A stretch of 56,557 nt of DNA from SAR86 cluster bacterium SAR86A (lineage in GTDB: Bacteria; Pseudomonadota; Gammaproteobacteria; Magnimaribacterales; D2472), in assembly GCA_000252525.1 (NCBI GenBank), contig JH611156.1:741051-797607 (forward strand), read 5' to 3'. Positions within the stretch are counted from its first letter, which is position 1. Every line of letters begins with the position of its first letter. A program made the position numbers and the translations under genes. The notes under the pieces were generated by a model that worked only from the letters and a program-made list of their open reading frames with translations, was not told the DNA's origin and ran no database searches. This document shows, one piece after another, positions 25,108 to 33,783 of the stretch.

Positions 25108-27150
25108 ATGTATTTTTTCTGCTCAATATTATTCATTTTTTCACTTGCAGTTTCATCTGATTCATATAAATCAATTGAAGTCAGTGAAGTTAAAGAAAAT
25201 TTAAGTAATGAGATTTTCAAAAAACTCTCACGAGAACATTATGTAAAAAATTTTGATAAAACAGACTTTAATAAGAATTATATAAACGCTGTTTTCAAAA
25301 GACTTGATGAAGATAAAAAATACTTTATTCAAAATGAAGTTGACTCATTTATCAAAGAATCAAAATACGAAACTAACAATTTCGATATAGCTTTGGCTTA
25401 CAAAATAATAAATTTGTATTTTGAGCGATTAATTGATTTTTCATCATTCCAAATTGACTTATTGGAAAACTATAATTTTGATTTTGATAGGGAAGAATTT
25501 CTTGATATTTACACTGATGACAATATTTGGCAAGAAGATTTATCACAGTTGAAAGCATTATGGAGGCTTGAGACAAAAAATGACCTTTTAGTATCAATGC
25601 TTTCAGACTCTGTAAGTGAAGATCCAAAAATAGATATTATCAAACGTTATAAAAATAGAATAAGAAGAATCAATCAGCAAAAAGAAGAAGATATCTTCTC
25701 ATTAGCCGTAAATATTCTTTCAAATCAATTTGATCCTCACTCGTCTTATTTATCACCAAGATCTGCTGAGGATTTTGATATGAATATGAGTCTTAAGCTC
25801 AGCGGAATTGGAGCTCTTTTAGGTGTTGAGGATGACTATACAAAAGTTATTAGTCTTGTTCCTGGTGGTCCAGCTGAAAAATCAGGAAAAATTAAACCTG
25901 AAGATAGAATTTCAAAAATAAAGCAAGGCGATGAAGACGAATTTATTGATGTGGTTGGATGGAGAATTGATGAGGTTGTGGACTTAATTAGAGGAGAGAT
26001 AGATACTGAACTGCAAATTGAATTTATATCATTCGATTCTGATATTGATAATCGAAAAATTGTTACTCTTAAAAGAGAAGAAGTAAAACTTGAGGATAGA
26101 GCTGCTCAATCTCAAGTTTTTGAAATGAATGATAATAAAATAGGTGTTATCGACCTACCCTCTTTTTATATAGACTTTGAGGAATATGCAAATAGGAATT
26201 CTGATTATAGAAGTAGCAGCAAAGATATAAGAAATATTCTGAATAAGTTCAATGAAGATAACGTTGATGCGGTTGTGTTAGATTTAAGAAATAATGGTGG
26301 TGGTGCACTTATTGAGGCTAATAAAATTATTGGATTATTTGTCTCATCAGGACCAACTGTCCAAGTAAAGCAAAAAAGAGGATACATTCAACCATATGGA
26401 GACTCTCGTGCAGTTCAAGTTTGGAATAAACCTCTTGTTGTTCTTGTAAATAGATATTCTGCTTCAGCTTCTGAAATCGTTGCAGGTGCAATTCAAGACT
26501 ATAGGAGAGGCTTAATTATTGGTCAAAGGACATTTGGAAAAGGGACTGTTCAAAGCTTAGAAAATCTTTCACAAGGCCAGATAAAAATTACAGAATCTAA
26601 GTATTACAGAGTAAATGGAATGAGCACACAAAATAAAGGAGTCAAGCCAGACATAGAACTTCCAGTAACTTGGGATATTGAATCTGTAGGTGAGAGTTCA
26701 TTCCCAACAGCACTCGAGTGGGATGTGATAAGACCATACAGACATAAAAAATTCTCCATTAATTCTGAAGTTATTGAAGATGTAATTAAGCTTCATAACG
26801 ACAGACTTGCATACGAGCCAAATCTAAATTATTTAAAGGAAGTAAGAAAAAGATATGATCTTAATAAAGATAAAAAACTTTTAAGTTTAAATCTCGAGGA
26901 TCGTAAAACTCAGAAAATTTTACGAAGAGAATGGTTATTGTCAGTTGAGAACAAAAGAAGATCGTCTATTGGACTTGAGGCATTTGCATCTTATGATGAG
27001 CTAAATGATTTTAATAAAGAAAATGAGGATACATCTAATACTTCTAATAGGATTGATTTGATAAATGACTTTCAGTTAATAGAATCAACAAAAATAGTAA
27101 ATGATTTTTTGAATCTTGAGAAAGAAAAAATCATTACTATGATTAATTAA
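25108..27150 (+). CDS. prc: Carboxy-terminal processing (tail-specific) protease
   Basis: Periplasmic S41 protease of 680 residues, matching E. coli Prc (682). It trims or degrades envelope proteins such as peptidoglycan hydrolases. A signal peptide follows the ATG at 25108 (FCSILFIFSLAVSS); the longer open frame back to 25027 lies inside the previous gene and would bury it. A PDZ domain (GIGALLGVEDDYTKVISLVP) is near residue 240. The Ser-Lys dyad is Ser453 in RYSASASEIV and Lys478 in TFGKGTVQ, with the same 25-residue spacing as E. coli. It starts 7 bp after the dehydrogenase gene, so it may be read through from the operon. Confidence 0.96.
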   Translation: MYFFCSILFIFSLAVSSDSYKSIEVSEVKENLSNEIFKKLSREHYVKNFDKTDFNKNYINAVFKRLDEDKKYFIQNEVDSFIKESKYETNNFDIALAYKIINLYFERLIDFSSFQIDLLENYNFDFDREEFLDIYTDDNIWQEDLSQLKALWRLETKNDLLVSMLSDSVSEDPKIDIIKRYKNRIRRINQQKEEDIFSLAVNILSNQFDPHSSYLSPRSAEDFDMNMSLKLSGIGALLGVEDDYTKVISLVPGGPAEKSGKIKPEDRISKIKQGDEDEFIDVVGWRIDEVVDLIRGEIDTELQIEFISFDSDIDNRKIVTLKREEVKLEDRAAQSQVFEMNDNKIGVIDLPSFYIDFEEYANRNSDYRSSSKDIRNILNKFNEDNVDAVVLDLRNNGGGALIEANKIIGLFVSSGPTVQVKQKRGYIQPYGDSRAVQVWNKPLVVLVNRYSASASEIVAGAIQDYRRGLIIGQRTFGKGTVQSLENLSQGQIKITESKYYRVNGMSTQNKGVKPDIELPVTWDIESVGESSFPTALEWDVIRPYRHKKFSINSEVIEDVIKLHNDRLAYEPNLNYLKEVRKRYDLNKDKKLLSLNLEDRKTQKILRREWLLSVENKRRSSIGLEAFASYDELNDFNKENEDTSNTSNRIDLINDFQLIESTKIVNDFLNLEKEKIITMIN

Positions 27151-27151
27151 T

Positions 27152-27964
27152 ATGAAAATAGTATCTTTCAATATCAATAGCATTAGGGCTCGGCCTCATC
27201 AAATAGAACATTTAAGAGATACCTTAGATCCAGATGTTATTGGTCTGCAAGAAACAAAGGTAAATGATCCTGAATTTCCATTAGAGATCATCAATGAAAT
27301 TGGATACCATGCTGAATTTTGGGGTCAAAAAGGTCACTATGGTGTAGCCATCTTAAGTAAGTCAAAGCCCAAAGAAACAATTAAAGGATTTATTAATGAT
27401 ACTGAAGATGATCAAAAAAGATTTATTCAGTCTACTTTTAAATTTGGAGATGAAGATATAACAATAATGAATGGTTATTTTCCTCAAGGTGAAAATATTA
27501 ATCATGAAACAAAGTTTCCAAAAAAAATAAAATTTTATAATGACTTAAAAGACCATATTATTGATCTTAAAAAAACTACCTCTAATCTGATTGTTATGGG
27601 TGACTTTAATGTTTCTCCTGAAGATATTGATATCGGTATTGGAGAAAACAATGCAAAGAGATGGCTGAGAGAGGGAAAGACTTCTTTTCAACCTCAAGAA
27701 AGAGAAATGTGGAATAGTATAAAAGACTTAGGCTTTATAGATTCTTGGAGAGAGTTATTTCCAAATGAATCCTCAATTTATTCTTGGTTTGATTATAGAT
27801 CTAGAATGTTTGATCAAAATCCAAAACGTGGTTTACGAATTGATCACATTTTATTATCAGATAATTTAAAGAAATCTATTAATAATGTTGGCATTGATTA
27901 TGATGCTCGTTCAATGGAAAAACCGTCTGATCACTGTCCAGTGTGGTTAGAATTAAATGAATAA
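27152..27964 (+). CDS. xthA: Exodeoxyribonuclease III
   Basis: Base-excision repair AP endonuclease and 3' exonuclease of 270 residues. The metal and catalytic motifs are FNINSIRARPHQIEHL, LQETKVND with the metal Glu, NGYFPQGEN, MGDFNVSPEDIDIG and, at the C-terminus, LRIDHILLSD and SDHCPVWLEL with the catalytic His. Length is normal. It starts 1 bp after prc ends, and the GNAT gene overlaps its 3' end by 8 bp. Confidence 0.96.
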   Translation: MKIVSFNINSIRARPHQIEHLRDTLDPDVIGLQETKVNDPEFPLEIINEIGYHAEFWGQKGHYGVAILSKSKPKETIKGFINDTEDDQKRFIQSTFKFGDEDITIMNGYFPQGENINHETKFPKKIKFYNDLKDHIIDLKKTTSNLIVMGDFNVSPEDIDIGIGENNAKRWLREGKTSFQPQEREMWNSIKDLGFIDSWRELFPNESSIYSWFDYRSRMFDQNPKRGLRIDHILLSDNLKKSINNVGIDYDARSMEKPSDHCPVWLELNE

Positions 27965-28394
27965 TATTAAATATAGGACTCCATTAAACTCTGATGAATT
28001 TAAAAAATATGATTTGTTTAGATGGCGGATTTTAAGAAAGCCGATTGGAAAATCAATTGATTCGTTAAAAGATGAATATGAAAATTCCAGCTACCATCTG
28101 ATTGGTGTGTCTGATAACGAAGTAATAGCATGCGGAAGACTGCACTTTAATACAGACTCTGAAGCACAAATAAGATATATGGCTGTCAATAATAATTTGC
28201 AAGGAATGGGAATTGGTAGAGAGATCATAGGGCATTTAGAAGAATATGCTTTAGAGCAAAATGCAAAAAAAATTGTATTAAATGCAAGAGATCATGTGAT
28301 TAAATTTTATGAGAAATCAGGCTATCAAGTTGTTAGAAAATTTTATGGTTCAGATACAAATATTCCTCATACAACAATGATGAAAAAACTCTGA
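27957..28394 (+). CDS. GNAT family N-acetyltransferase
   Basis: A 145-residue acetyltransferase fold. The acetyl-CoA pyrophosphate loop reads NNLQGMGIGREIIGHLEEYA, preceded by the strand AQIRYMAVN. The end has VLNARDHVIKFYEKSGYQVV, the usual strand-helix that packs on the cofactor. Similar short GNATs of the ElaA/YjcF type act on small molecules; the substrate here is unknown. It overlaps xthA by 8 bp and abuts the convergent tadA gene with no intergenic base. Confidence 0.88.
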   Translation: MNNIKYRTPLNSDEFKKYDLFRWRILRKPIGKSIDSLKDEYENSSYHLIGVSDNEVIACGRLHFNTDSEAQIRYMAVNNNLQGMGIGREIIGHLEEYALEQNAKKIVLNARDHVIKFYEKSGYQVVRKFYGSDTNIPHTTMMKKL

Positions 28395-28853
28395 TTATCT
28401 TCTTTGTTCAAAAAAATCTTTAAGTAGTTTTGAGCTGTCCTCCTCAAATAATCCAAATTTGTAATTAACTTTATGATTTAAAACTTTTTTTTCAAAAAAG
28501 TTATCAATTGAGAAAATACTGCCAGTTTTTGGTTCTTTTGCTGCAAAGATAATTGAATTCAATCTTGCATCAACAATTGCTTTTGCGCACATATGACATG
28601 GCTCAAGTGTAACGAACATATTACAGTCAACTAGCCTGTAATTTCCAATCATTTTTGATGCCTCTCTGATAGCATTGATTTCAGCATGAGCAGTCACATC
28701 ATTATCAGAGATTACCGTATTCCTACCTCTTCCAATAATCTCATTATTCTTTACCACTATAGCTCCAACAGGAACTTCGCCAAGGTTATAAGATTCTTGC
28801 GCTAATTGCATCGCAGTTTTCATAAAGATTTTTTCTTGGTCTGAAAAATGCAC
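28395..28853 (-). CDS. tadA: tRNA-specific adenosine deaminase
   Basis: Converts adenosine 34 to inosine in the wobble position of arginine tRNA. The zinc site is complete: THE family HAE motif occurs in TAHAEINAI with catalytic Glu, and the two cysteines are in EPCHMCAKAIVDAR. The leader GEVPVGAIVVKNNEIIGRG is typical. The start called here is GTG at 28853; an ATG ten codons in (MKTAMQLAQESYN) is equally plausible from family alignments. It ends exactly where the convergent GNAT gene ends. Confidence 0.95.
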   Translation of the reverse strand: MHFSDQEKIFMKTAMQLAQESYNLGEVPVGAIVVKNNEIIGRGRNTVISDNDVTAHAEINAIREASKMIGNYRLVDCNMFVTLEPCHMCAKAIVDARLNSIIFAAKEPKTGSIFSIDNFFEKKVLNHKVNYKFGLFEEDSSKLLKDFFEQRR

Positions 28854-28854
28854 T

Positions 28855-29418
28855 CTAATATAGCTCTATATTTGCTAAATCTAGTTGTGCTGAAAAATCT
28901 TTTCCATAAGCTACGATACCAATTGACCTTATTACTTTTGAATTCAAATTATCATTTTGATTTCTAGAGTATTTAAAACTAGACAATGGTATATCAATAA
29001 TTTCCCAATCACTTGATGCATAAAACTCAGCATAATAGTAGTTCCACGGCAACATTCTTGGAGCTCTTAGGTGAACAAAGTATTCATTATTATTTCCTCT
29101 TACCTTGATTCTGATTCCATTAAAGTCTTTTGCCTTTATGTTCAACCCTACTCTTGATTGAATAAATCCACCATTGTTTTCGGTACTGACGTTTCCCTCA
29201 AGTCTATAGAATTTTTGACCATCTTCTTCCATCTCATAAAAATTTACCTCAGATATGCCACCCATAACTTGATCAGATATTGCTGACCAATTAGCTCTAA
29301 CATCATTTAAATTATCAATTACCATAGATGAAGTATTAACTGAGAAAATTGAAAACAAGATAAAAATACTTTTAAACACTGTTAGTCGAGATGAGTATCT
29401 TTGTCTGCTTGAAACCAT
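28855..29418 (-). CDS. CIA30-like protein with signal peptide
   Basis: A galactose-binding-like beta-sandwich of the CIA30 (complex I intermediate-associated protein 30) family. The core reads WSAISDQVMGGISEV, then NNGGFIQSRVGLN, GIRIKVRGNN and WEIIDIPLSSF. A hydrophobic segment (SIFILFSIFSV) near the N-terminus suggests export, unlike the mitochondrial assembly factor, so a carbohydrate or lipid-related periplasmic role is more likely; none is proven. The ATG at 29418 overlaps the DmdA-like gene by 37 bp. A GTG at 29379, 3 bp after that gene, still keeps the signal peptide and may be the true start. Confidence 0.85.
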   Translation of the reverse strand: MVSSRQRYSSRLTVFKSIFILFSIFSVNTSSMVIDNLNDVRANWSAISDQVMGGISEVNFYEMEEDGQKFYRLEGNVSTENNGGFIQSRVGLNIKAKDFNGIRIKVRGNNNEYFVHLRAPRMLPWNYYYAEFYASSDWEIIDIPLSSFKYSRNQNDNLNSKVIRSIGIVAYGKDFSAQLDLANIELY

Positions 29419-30533
29419 GGGATATTTACTACTTTTGACTCAAAATCACCATATGGACTATCAACAGAGACAATTGTACCTTCATCAGCATATTCAATAT
29501 CAACAATCGCAAGAGCAATATTCTTTCCTACCCTTGGAGAGTAGTATGCTCTAGAGACTCTACCAACTTTTTTATCCTTATCATTTACAGGCCAGAAGTT
29601 TTCAGGTGCTTTTGTTAAAGGATCACCTTCTAACTCTAAGCCAACTAATTTCTCCTTAGTTCCATTTTGTTTAATTTTTTTCAATGCCTCTTTACCAATA
29701 AAGTCTATTTCTTGGTCTACATCTACAAGCCTCCCGAACCCAATTGTGAATGGATTGTGCTCTCTTCCAAAATCACTTCCATATGACAAAAGTCCACCTT
29801 CAATTGTTCTAATTGTATTAGGTGCTATAACTCGACCATTAAATTCTTCAGCCGCTTCATAAACTAATTCAAATAGTTTATTTCCTAATTTTCTATCTTG
29901 AAGATAAAGTTCATAGCTTAATTCACCGCTCCATCCAGTTCTCGCGATAACCATTGGAATATCATCTAGTTGAGTTTGTCTTGCCTTGTAGTATCCCAAA
30001 TCGTCATGCTCACCATTAAAAAGCTTTTGAATTAGTTTGCCAGACTTGGGTCCACTAATTTGAAGGGGTGATACATCTGGTTCATGAATGGAAACATCCA
30101 TACCAGAATTTATCGCAATTCCTTGAAGCCATAAAATAACGTCACCATCACCTGGAGATATCCAGAATTTATTTTCTTCAAGTCTCAAAAGACATGCATC
30201 ATTAACTATACCGCCATCCATATCGGTAAGAATAATGTATTTACAAAAACCTATTTCACATTTTTCTAAGTTTCTGGGTTGTATATATCTGACAAATTTG
30301 TATGCATCCTTTCCATTAATTTCAATCTGACGCTCAGCTGCAAAATCTCCAAAAGTAACATCGTTGATTAAGCTTTCATATTCTTTTTCAGGGCCAGAAA
30401 ATCCAGTTGGCAAATACATCTTGTTGTATACCGTAAATCCAGTTACGCCATACTTAAGATTTGATTCATAATATGGAGATTTTCTTATTCTTGTGCCAAT
30501 TCCTATAAGCAGTGGTAATTTTGATTCTGACAT
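29382..30533 (-). CDS. DmdA-like folate-dependent methyltransferase (GcvT fold)
   Basis: A 383-residue GcvT-fold protein that resembles SAR11 dimethylsulfoniopropionate demethylase along its length: PYYESNLKYGVTGFTVYNKM at the start, VNDACLLRLEENKFW where DmdA has VNDPVLLKLDENKWW, ARTGWSGELSYELYL, and NPFTIGFGRLVDVD. The GcvT catalytic Asp context (IDDLIVY) is absent, as in DmdA. DmdA moves a methyl group from DMSP to tetrahydrofolate, giving methylmercaptopropionate. Close non-DmdA paralogues exist, so true substrate is uncertain. A strong Shine-Dalgarno (GGGGGAA) precedes the ATG. Formate-THF ligase at 54798 would share its folate pool. Confidence 0.72.
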   Translation of the reverse strand: MSESKLPLLIGIGTRIRKSPYYESNLKYGVTGFTVYNKMYLPTGFSGPEKEYESLINDVTFGDFAAERQIEINGKDAYKFVRYIQPRNLEKCEIGFCKYIILTDMDGGIVNDACLLRLEENKFWISPGDGDVILWLQGIAINSGMDVSIHEPDVSPLQISGPKSGKLIQKLFNGEHDDLGYYKARQTQLDDIPMVIARTGWSGELSYELYLQDRKLGNKLFELVYEAAEEFNGRVIAPNTIRTIEGGLLSYGSDFGREHNPFTIGFGRLVDVDQEIDFIGKEALKKIKQNGTKEKLVGLELEGDPLTKAPENFWPVNDKDKKVGRVSRAYYSPRVGKNIALAIVDIEYADEGTIVSVDSPYGDFESKVVNIPWFQADKDTHLD

Positions 30534-30640
30534 GAATTCCCCCTAATTTTAATGCTATTTTAATCTCAAAATATCCCGAGAGTAAATGCATTATTTCTTT
30601 ATTTCGATTATCATTTATAGGTCTAATTTTTGGATATTTT

Positions 30641-31744
30641 ATGGGGAAAAAAAGATTTTTTGATGACAGATTAAAGTACCTCTCATTTATACAAAATACT
30701 AGTGAAAAAAAGATAATTTCAACTGAAATATATCCACACATTGCAAGGCTTTCTCAAAATAAATCTTATCTAAGAATTCTTGATGCAGGCACCGGTGATG
30801 GGACAATAATTTCAAATGTTATAAAAAGCTTTCACAGATATCATGCATATACCTCGCTTTTAATTACTGGAAAGGAAATCAGCTATGAAGATCTCAAAAA
30901 TACTTTAGAGAAGATGCCAGATCGGTTTGTTGAACATCCTAATTTATTTGTTACTATGACAAATGTTAAGTTTTCTGAATTAGGATTAATTGAAAATTCC
31001 TCAAAAATTAAAAATAAAAAAATAAAAGAATTTAACTTAGTCCTAAAAAGTAATAACTCTTTTGAATTTAATTCTCAAATTGCTGGAAGTAAGCTAGGCA
31101 ATTTCATAAAAAAGAATTGGGGTATAGAGATTGATAATAAAGGAAGGACTTCTTATTCTAATCCTTGTCTAATAAGAATATATAGAGAGGATAATAAAGG
31201 TCATCTTGAACAATTTCTTAGGAATGATTACAAAAATAATGATTACGATTTAATTATTGCATCACAAGCATACAGAGCTGCGTCATCAGTTGAGGTGAAA
31301 GTTAGAAATGTAATTGGACCACTGATGAAATTACTAAATAAATCTGGGAAACTTTTAGTAACTCATTCTATCGGGGGCCCATCAATACAAAAAATTTTGA
31401 AGTTAGCCTTCAAAGACAAAGAGGCTTTTCCGAATACTGCAAAAAATATTCTTGAATATCTCAAAGATAATCCAGTATGTGAGAATTCTTTATTCAGGTA
31501 TGTTAAACCAAAAAATTATGCGTTCGATTTTAAAAAAACTCCAGATCAAACCATTTCTGAGTTATTTGGTCACGATAGTGATGCGAAATTGGCAAATATC
31601 TTATATGTTGGGCAAATACCTGAAAAAGATATTCAAAATTTAGAGAGCAATAAAAGTCTTTACAATAAAGTACTAAAAACAATTAAGTCTCAGAGGCGAC
31701 TACAATTTAAAAATGAAATATTTAGTATTTCAAAGATAAGATAA
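30641..31744 (+). CDS. Putative SAM-dependent methyltransferase, first gene of cassette
   Basis: A 367-residue protein with a class I methyltransferase motif I, LRILDAGTGDGTIIS (residues 43-57), and a later strand YDLIIASQAYRAASSVEV that fits motif IV. GKLLVTHSIGGPSIQKILKL follows as a motif-V/VI-like strand-helix. Between them lies an unusual lysine-rich insertion (about 115-165) that I cannot place. It has no signal or membrane segment. Its stop overlaps the next start as TAATG, so it is coupled to the APS-kinase-like gene. The substrate is unknown. I call it a methyltransferase on motif I mainly. Confidence 0.7.
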   Translation: MGKKRFFDDRLKYLSFIQNTSEKKIISTEIYPHIARLSQNKSYLRILDAGTGDGTIISNVIKSFHRYHAYTSLLITGKEISYEDLKNTLEKMPDRFVEHPNLFVTMTNVKFSELGLIENSSKIKNKKIKEFNLVLKSNNSFEFNSQIAGSKLGNFIKKNWGIEIDNKGRTSYSNPCLIRIYREDNKGHLEQFLRNDYKNNDYDLIIASQAYRAASSVEVKVRNVIGPLMKLLNKSGKLLVTHSIGGPSIQKILKLAFKDKEAFPNTAKNILEYLKDNPVCENSLFRYVKPKNYAFDFKKTPDQTISELFGHDSDAKLANILYVGQIPEKDIQNLESNKSLYNKVLKTIKSQRRLQFKNEIFSISKIR

Positions 31745-32154
31745 TGAAAATTTTGATAATGGGTCTTCCTGGAAGTGGAAAAACGTATCTGGCAAAAAGA
31801 TTACAACCTCTGTTAAAGGCTGCATGGTATAACGCAGATATCGTAAGAGAAATGGCTAATGATTGGGATTTCTCTCCAGAAGGAAGAATAAGACAAAGTC
31901 TTAGAATGAAAAACCTTGCAGATTATGAAAAAAGTCATGGTCGAATAGTTATATGTGATTTTGTATGTCCAACAAGGGAAACTAAAAAAAATTTTGATCC
32001 TGATATAACTGTTTGGATGAATACTATAAAAGCTGGTAGGTTTGAAGATACAAATAAAATGTTTGAAGAACCTAAGGATGTTAACTTCAGAATTACTGAG
32101 ATGAATGATAAAAATCATGAATTTATTGCAAAGGAAATATTAAAAAATGTTTGA
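31744..32154 (+). CDS. APS-kinase-like P-loop kinase, short form
   Basis: A 136-residue P-loop protein resembling adenylylsulfate kinase. Walker A is GLPGSGKTYLAKRL (residues 7-20). The stretch NADIVREMANDWDFSPEGRI copies the CysC block in which Asp and Arg hold the APS substrate and FS.E.RI follows; VICDFVCPTRETKKNF corresponds to the ISPFR segment. CysC is usually about 200 residues, so this one lacks the last third. It has no sulfate-assimilation neighbours. It overlaps both neighbours (TAATG upstream, 8 bp downstream), which ties its role to them: possibly phosphorylation of a nucleotide-linked or small metabolite. Confidence 0.78.
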   Translation: MKILIMGLPGSGKTYLAKRLQPLLKAAWYNADIVREMANDWDFSPEGRIRQSLRMKNLADYEKSHGRIVICDFVCPTRETKKNFDPDITVWMNTIKAGRFEDTNKMFEEPKDVNFRITEMNDKNHEFIAKEILKNV

Positions 32155-32536
32155 CTGGAAAAAACCAACTGTTCAAATGTTAGGAAGATGGCAGCCTTGG
32201 CACAAAGGACATCAAGAGCTTTTTAAGAGATGTATTAAAAAAACTGGTCAAGTTGTTATTCAAGTAAGAGATGTTGAAGGAGTTTCTGGAGGCACTGGTC
32301 AAGATGATAATCCCTTTGGCTGGGAAGAAATTTGTAAAAATATTGAAGAGAATCTCGAATCAGATGGTTTCCAGAGAGGAGTTCATTTCGAAATAATGTT
32401 GGTCCCGAATATCACAAATATAACCTATGGCAGAGGGGTCGGTTACAAATTTGAAGAAGAAATATTTGAAGAGGAAATATCTTCTATAAGTGCAACTGAA
32501 ATACGAGCAAAACTTAGGGAAAAAGGAGAGCTTTAA
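32147..32536 (+). CDS. HxGH nucleotidyltransferase-like protein
   Basis: A 129-residue nucleotidyltransferase-fold protein. The signature GRWQPWHKGHQELFKRCI holds the HxGH motif (His19, His22), and SSISATEIRAKLREKGEL at the C-terminus matches the ISxTxxR motif that contacts the nucleotide triphosphate. The GRxQPxHxGH form is typical of the NMN adenylyltransferase group, but the chain is shorter than those enzymes. With the APS-kinase-like gene overlapping it by 8 bp, it may add AMP or CMP to a compound that the kinase phosphorylates, or the reverse. That is inference. Confidence 0.75.
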   Translation: MFDWKKPTVQMLGRWQPWHKGHQELFKRCIKKTGQVVIQVRDVEGVSGGTGQDDNPFGWEEICKNIEENLESDGFQRGVHFEIMLVPNITNITYGRGVGYKFEEEIFEEEISSISATEIRAKLREKGEL

Positions 32537-33709
32537 CTACTCGATAATAAAAGTTAATCCTGCATTAGCTTCCAGTCTAGAAATTAACTTGTTACCCAGA
32601 GCAGCTGCTGGAGTATAAATTCCTCCCTCGAGTTCTTTTGCGTCTTTTACTAGGCAAATAGCGCTTTCAGTTATCATTTTTGAGGTAGAGCCGTATCCAG
32701 GATCCATGTCACCTGAAACAGATGCTTTAAAAACTTTTCCGTCGACATCAGCACAAAAAAGAATATCATAGTTCCCGTTTTCTCTTTTTTCTCTTGATGG
32801 ACCCTCCCCTGGAGCAGGAACATCATCGCCAGCAATTGGATTGTTTCCTGCTAACATCTCTGCTGCAGCTTTACCCTGTTCACCTGGTCCTGTAATCCAC
32901 ATTTCGTTATAAAGGAAATCTTTTCCATAGATGTGATTCATAAGTTTATTAGATCTATGGATATTTTTTGTATTAATGGGAGCCATGAAGAAAGGTGCAA
33001 CCCATACATCAAGTTCTTCATCGTATTTTGGCTTTGTATCATCTTCTTGTTGGGCACCATTTATGCCTTCACATAATCCATGAGGATTTATTAAGACATT
33101 AATCAATTCAGGATTTGTCTTTAGAGATGACATTGTTGCTTTCATTGATGCAGCAGTTCCTCCTGAAAATTCACCATTCATGGCTCTAACCCTTCCCCTC
33201 ACAGATGGTGCATATTTGCCAATTTTTGACATGACCTCCTCTTGGACAAGGAAGACACCCAAATCAAAAGGAATACTGTCAAAACCGCATGAAAATATTA
33301 CCCGTGATCCATTCTGTTTTGCCTCAGCTGAGCAATCAGATATTATTTTATGCATAAAACCAGGCTCCCCACATAAATCAACATAGTCCGTTCCAGATGC
33401 AATACAAGATCTAATTAATTTTTCCCCATATAATTGATATGGTCCAACCGTAGTTAATACACATTTTGTTTGATCTACCATTTCTTCAATGGAGTTTTGA
33501 TCGTCGCTTTCAACGATAAAAATACCAATATCATCAGGTATGTTCATTTCATCTTTAAGCTGATGAAGTTTTGTTTCATTTCGGCCAGCAATCGCCCATG
33601 AAACAGATTTGTCATCAATATATTTTTCTAATGCATACTCAACAACTAGTTTTCCAGTAAATCCTGAAGCACCAAAGATAATAAAATCAAATTTATTCTC
33701 AACATTCAT
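32537..33709 (-). CDS. Saccharopine dehydrogenase-like / trans-acting enoyl reductase
   Basis: A 390-residue protein of the saccharopine-dehydrogenase-like family. The Rossmann motif is FIIFGASGFTGKLVVEYALE at residues 9-28, with SWAIAGRNETKLHQL following, CVLTTVGPYQLYGEKLIRSC and GTDYVDLCGEPGFMH. This is the pattern of the mycobacterial trans-acting enoyl reductases (Rv2449c/Rv2953 type) that act on lipids. It is divergent from an acyl-CoA synthetase (74 bp apart), which supports a lipid or fatty-acyl role. It abuts the convergent nucleotidyltransferase-like gene with no spare base. Confidence 0.85.
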   Translation of the reverse strand: MNVENKFDFIIFGASGFTGKLVVEYALEKYIDDKSVSWAIAGRNETKLHQLKDEMNIPDDIGIFIVESDDQNSIEEMVDQTKCVLTTVGPYQLYGEKLIRSCIASGTDYVDLCGEPGFMHKIISDCSAEAKQNGSRVIFSCGFDSIPFDLGVFLVQEEVMSKIGKYAPSVRGRVRAMNGEFSGGTAASMKATMSSLKTNPELINVLINPHGLCEGINGAQQEDDTKPKYDEELDVWVAPFFMAPINTKNIHRSNKLMNHIYGKDFLYNEMWITGPGEQGKAAAEMLAGNNPIAGDDVPAPGEGPSREKRENGNYDILFCADVDGKVFKASVSGDMDPGYGSTSKMITESAICLVKDAKELEGGIYTPAAALGNKLISRLEANAGLTFIIE

Positions 33710-33783
33710 GATATTTAAGCCCTATATATTTAAAAGTGTGAGAGGATTATAATATAAAAAAACTATATACATTAATTTAATAG

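Noticed and set aside
30466-30741. 91-codon minus-strand frame upstream of the DmdA-like gene
   Set aside because: It overlaps the DmdA-like start and the methyltransferase-like gene, has no ribosome site and reads like an out-of-frame shadow.
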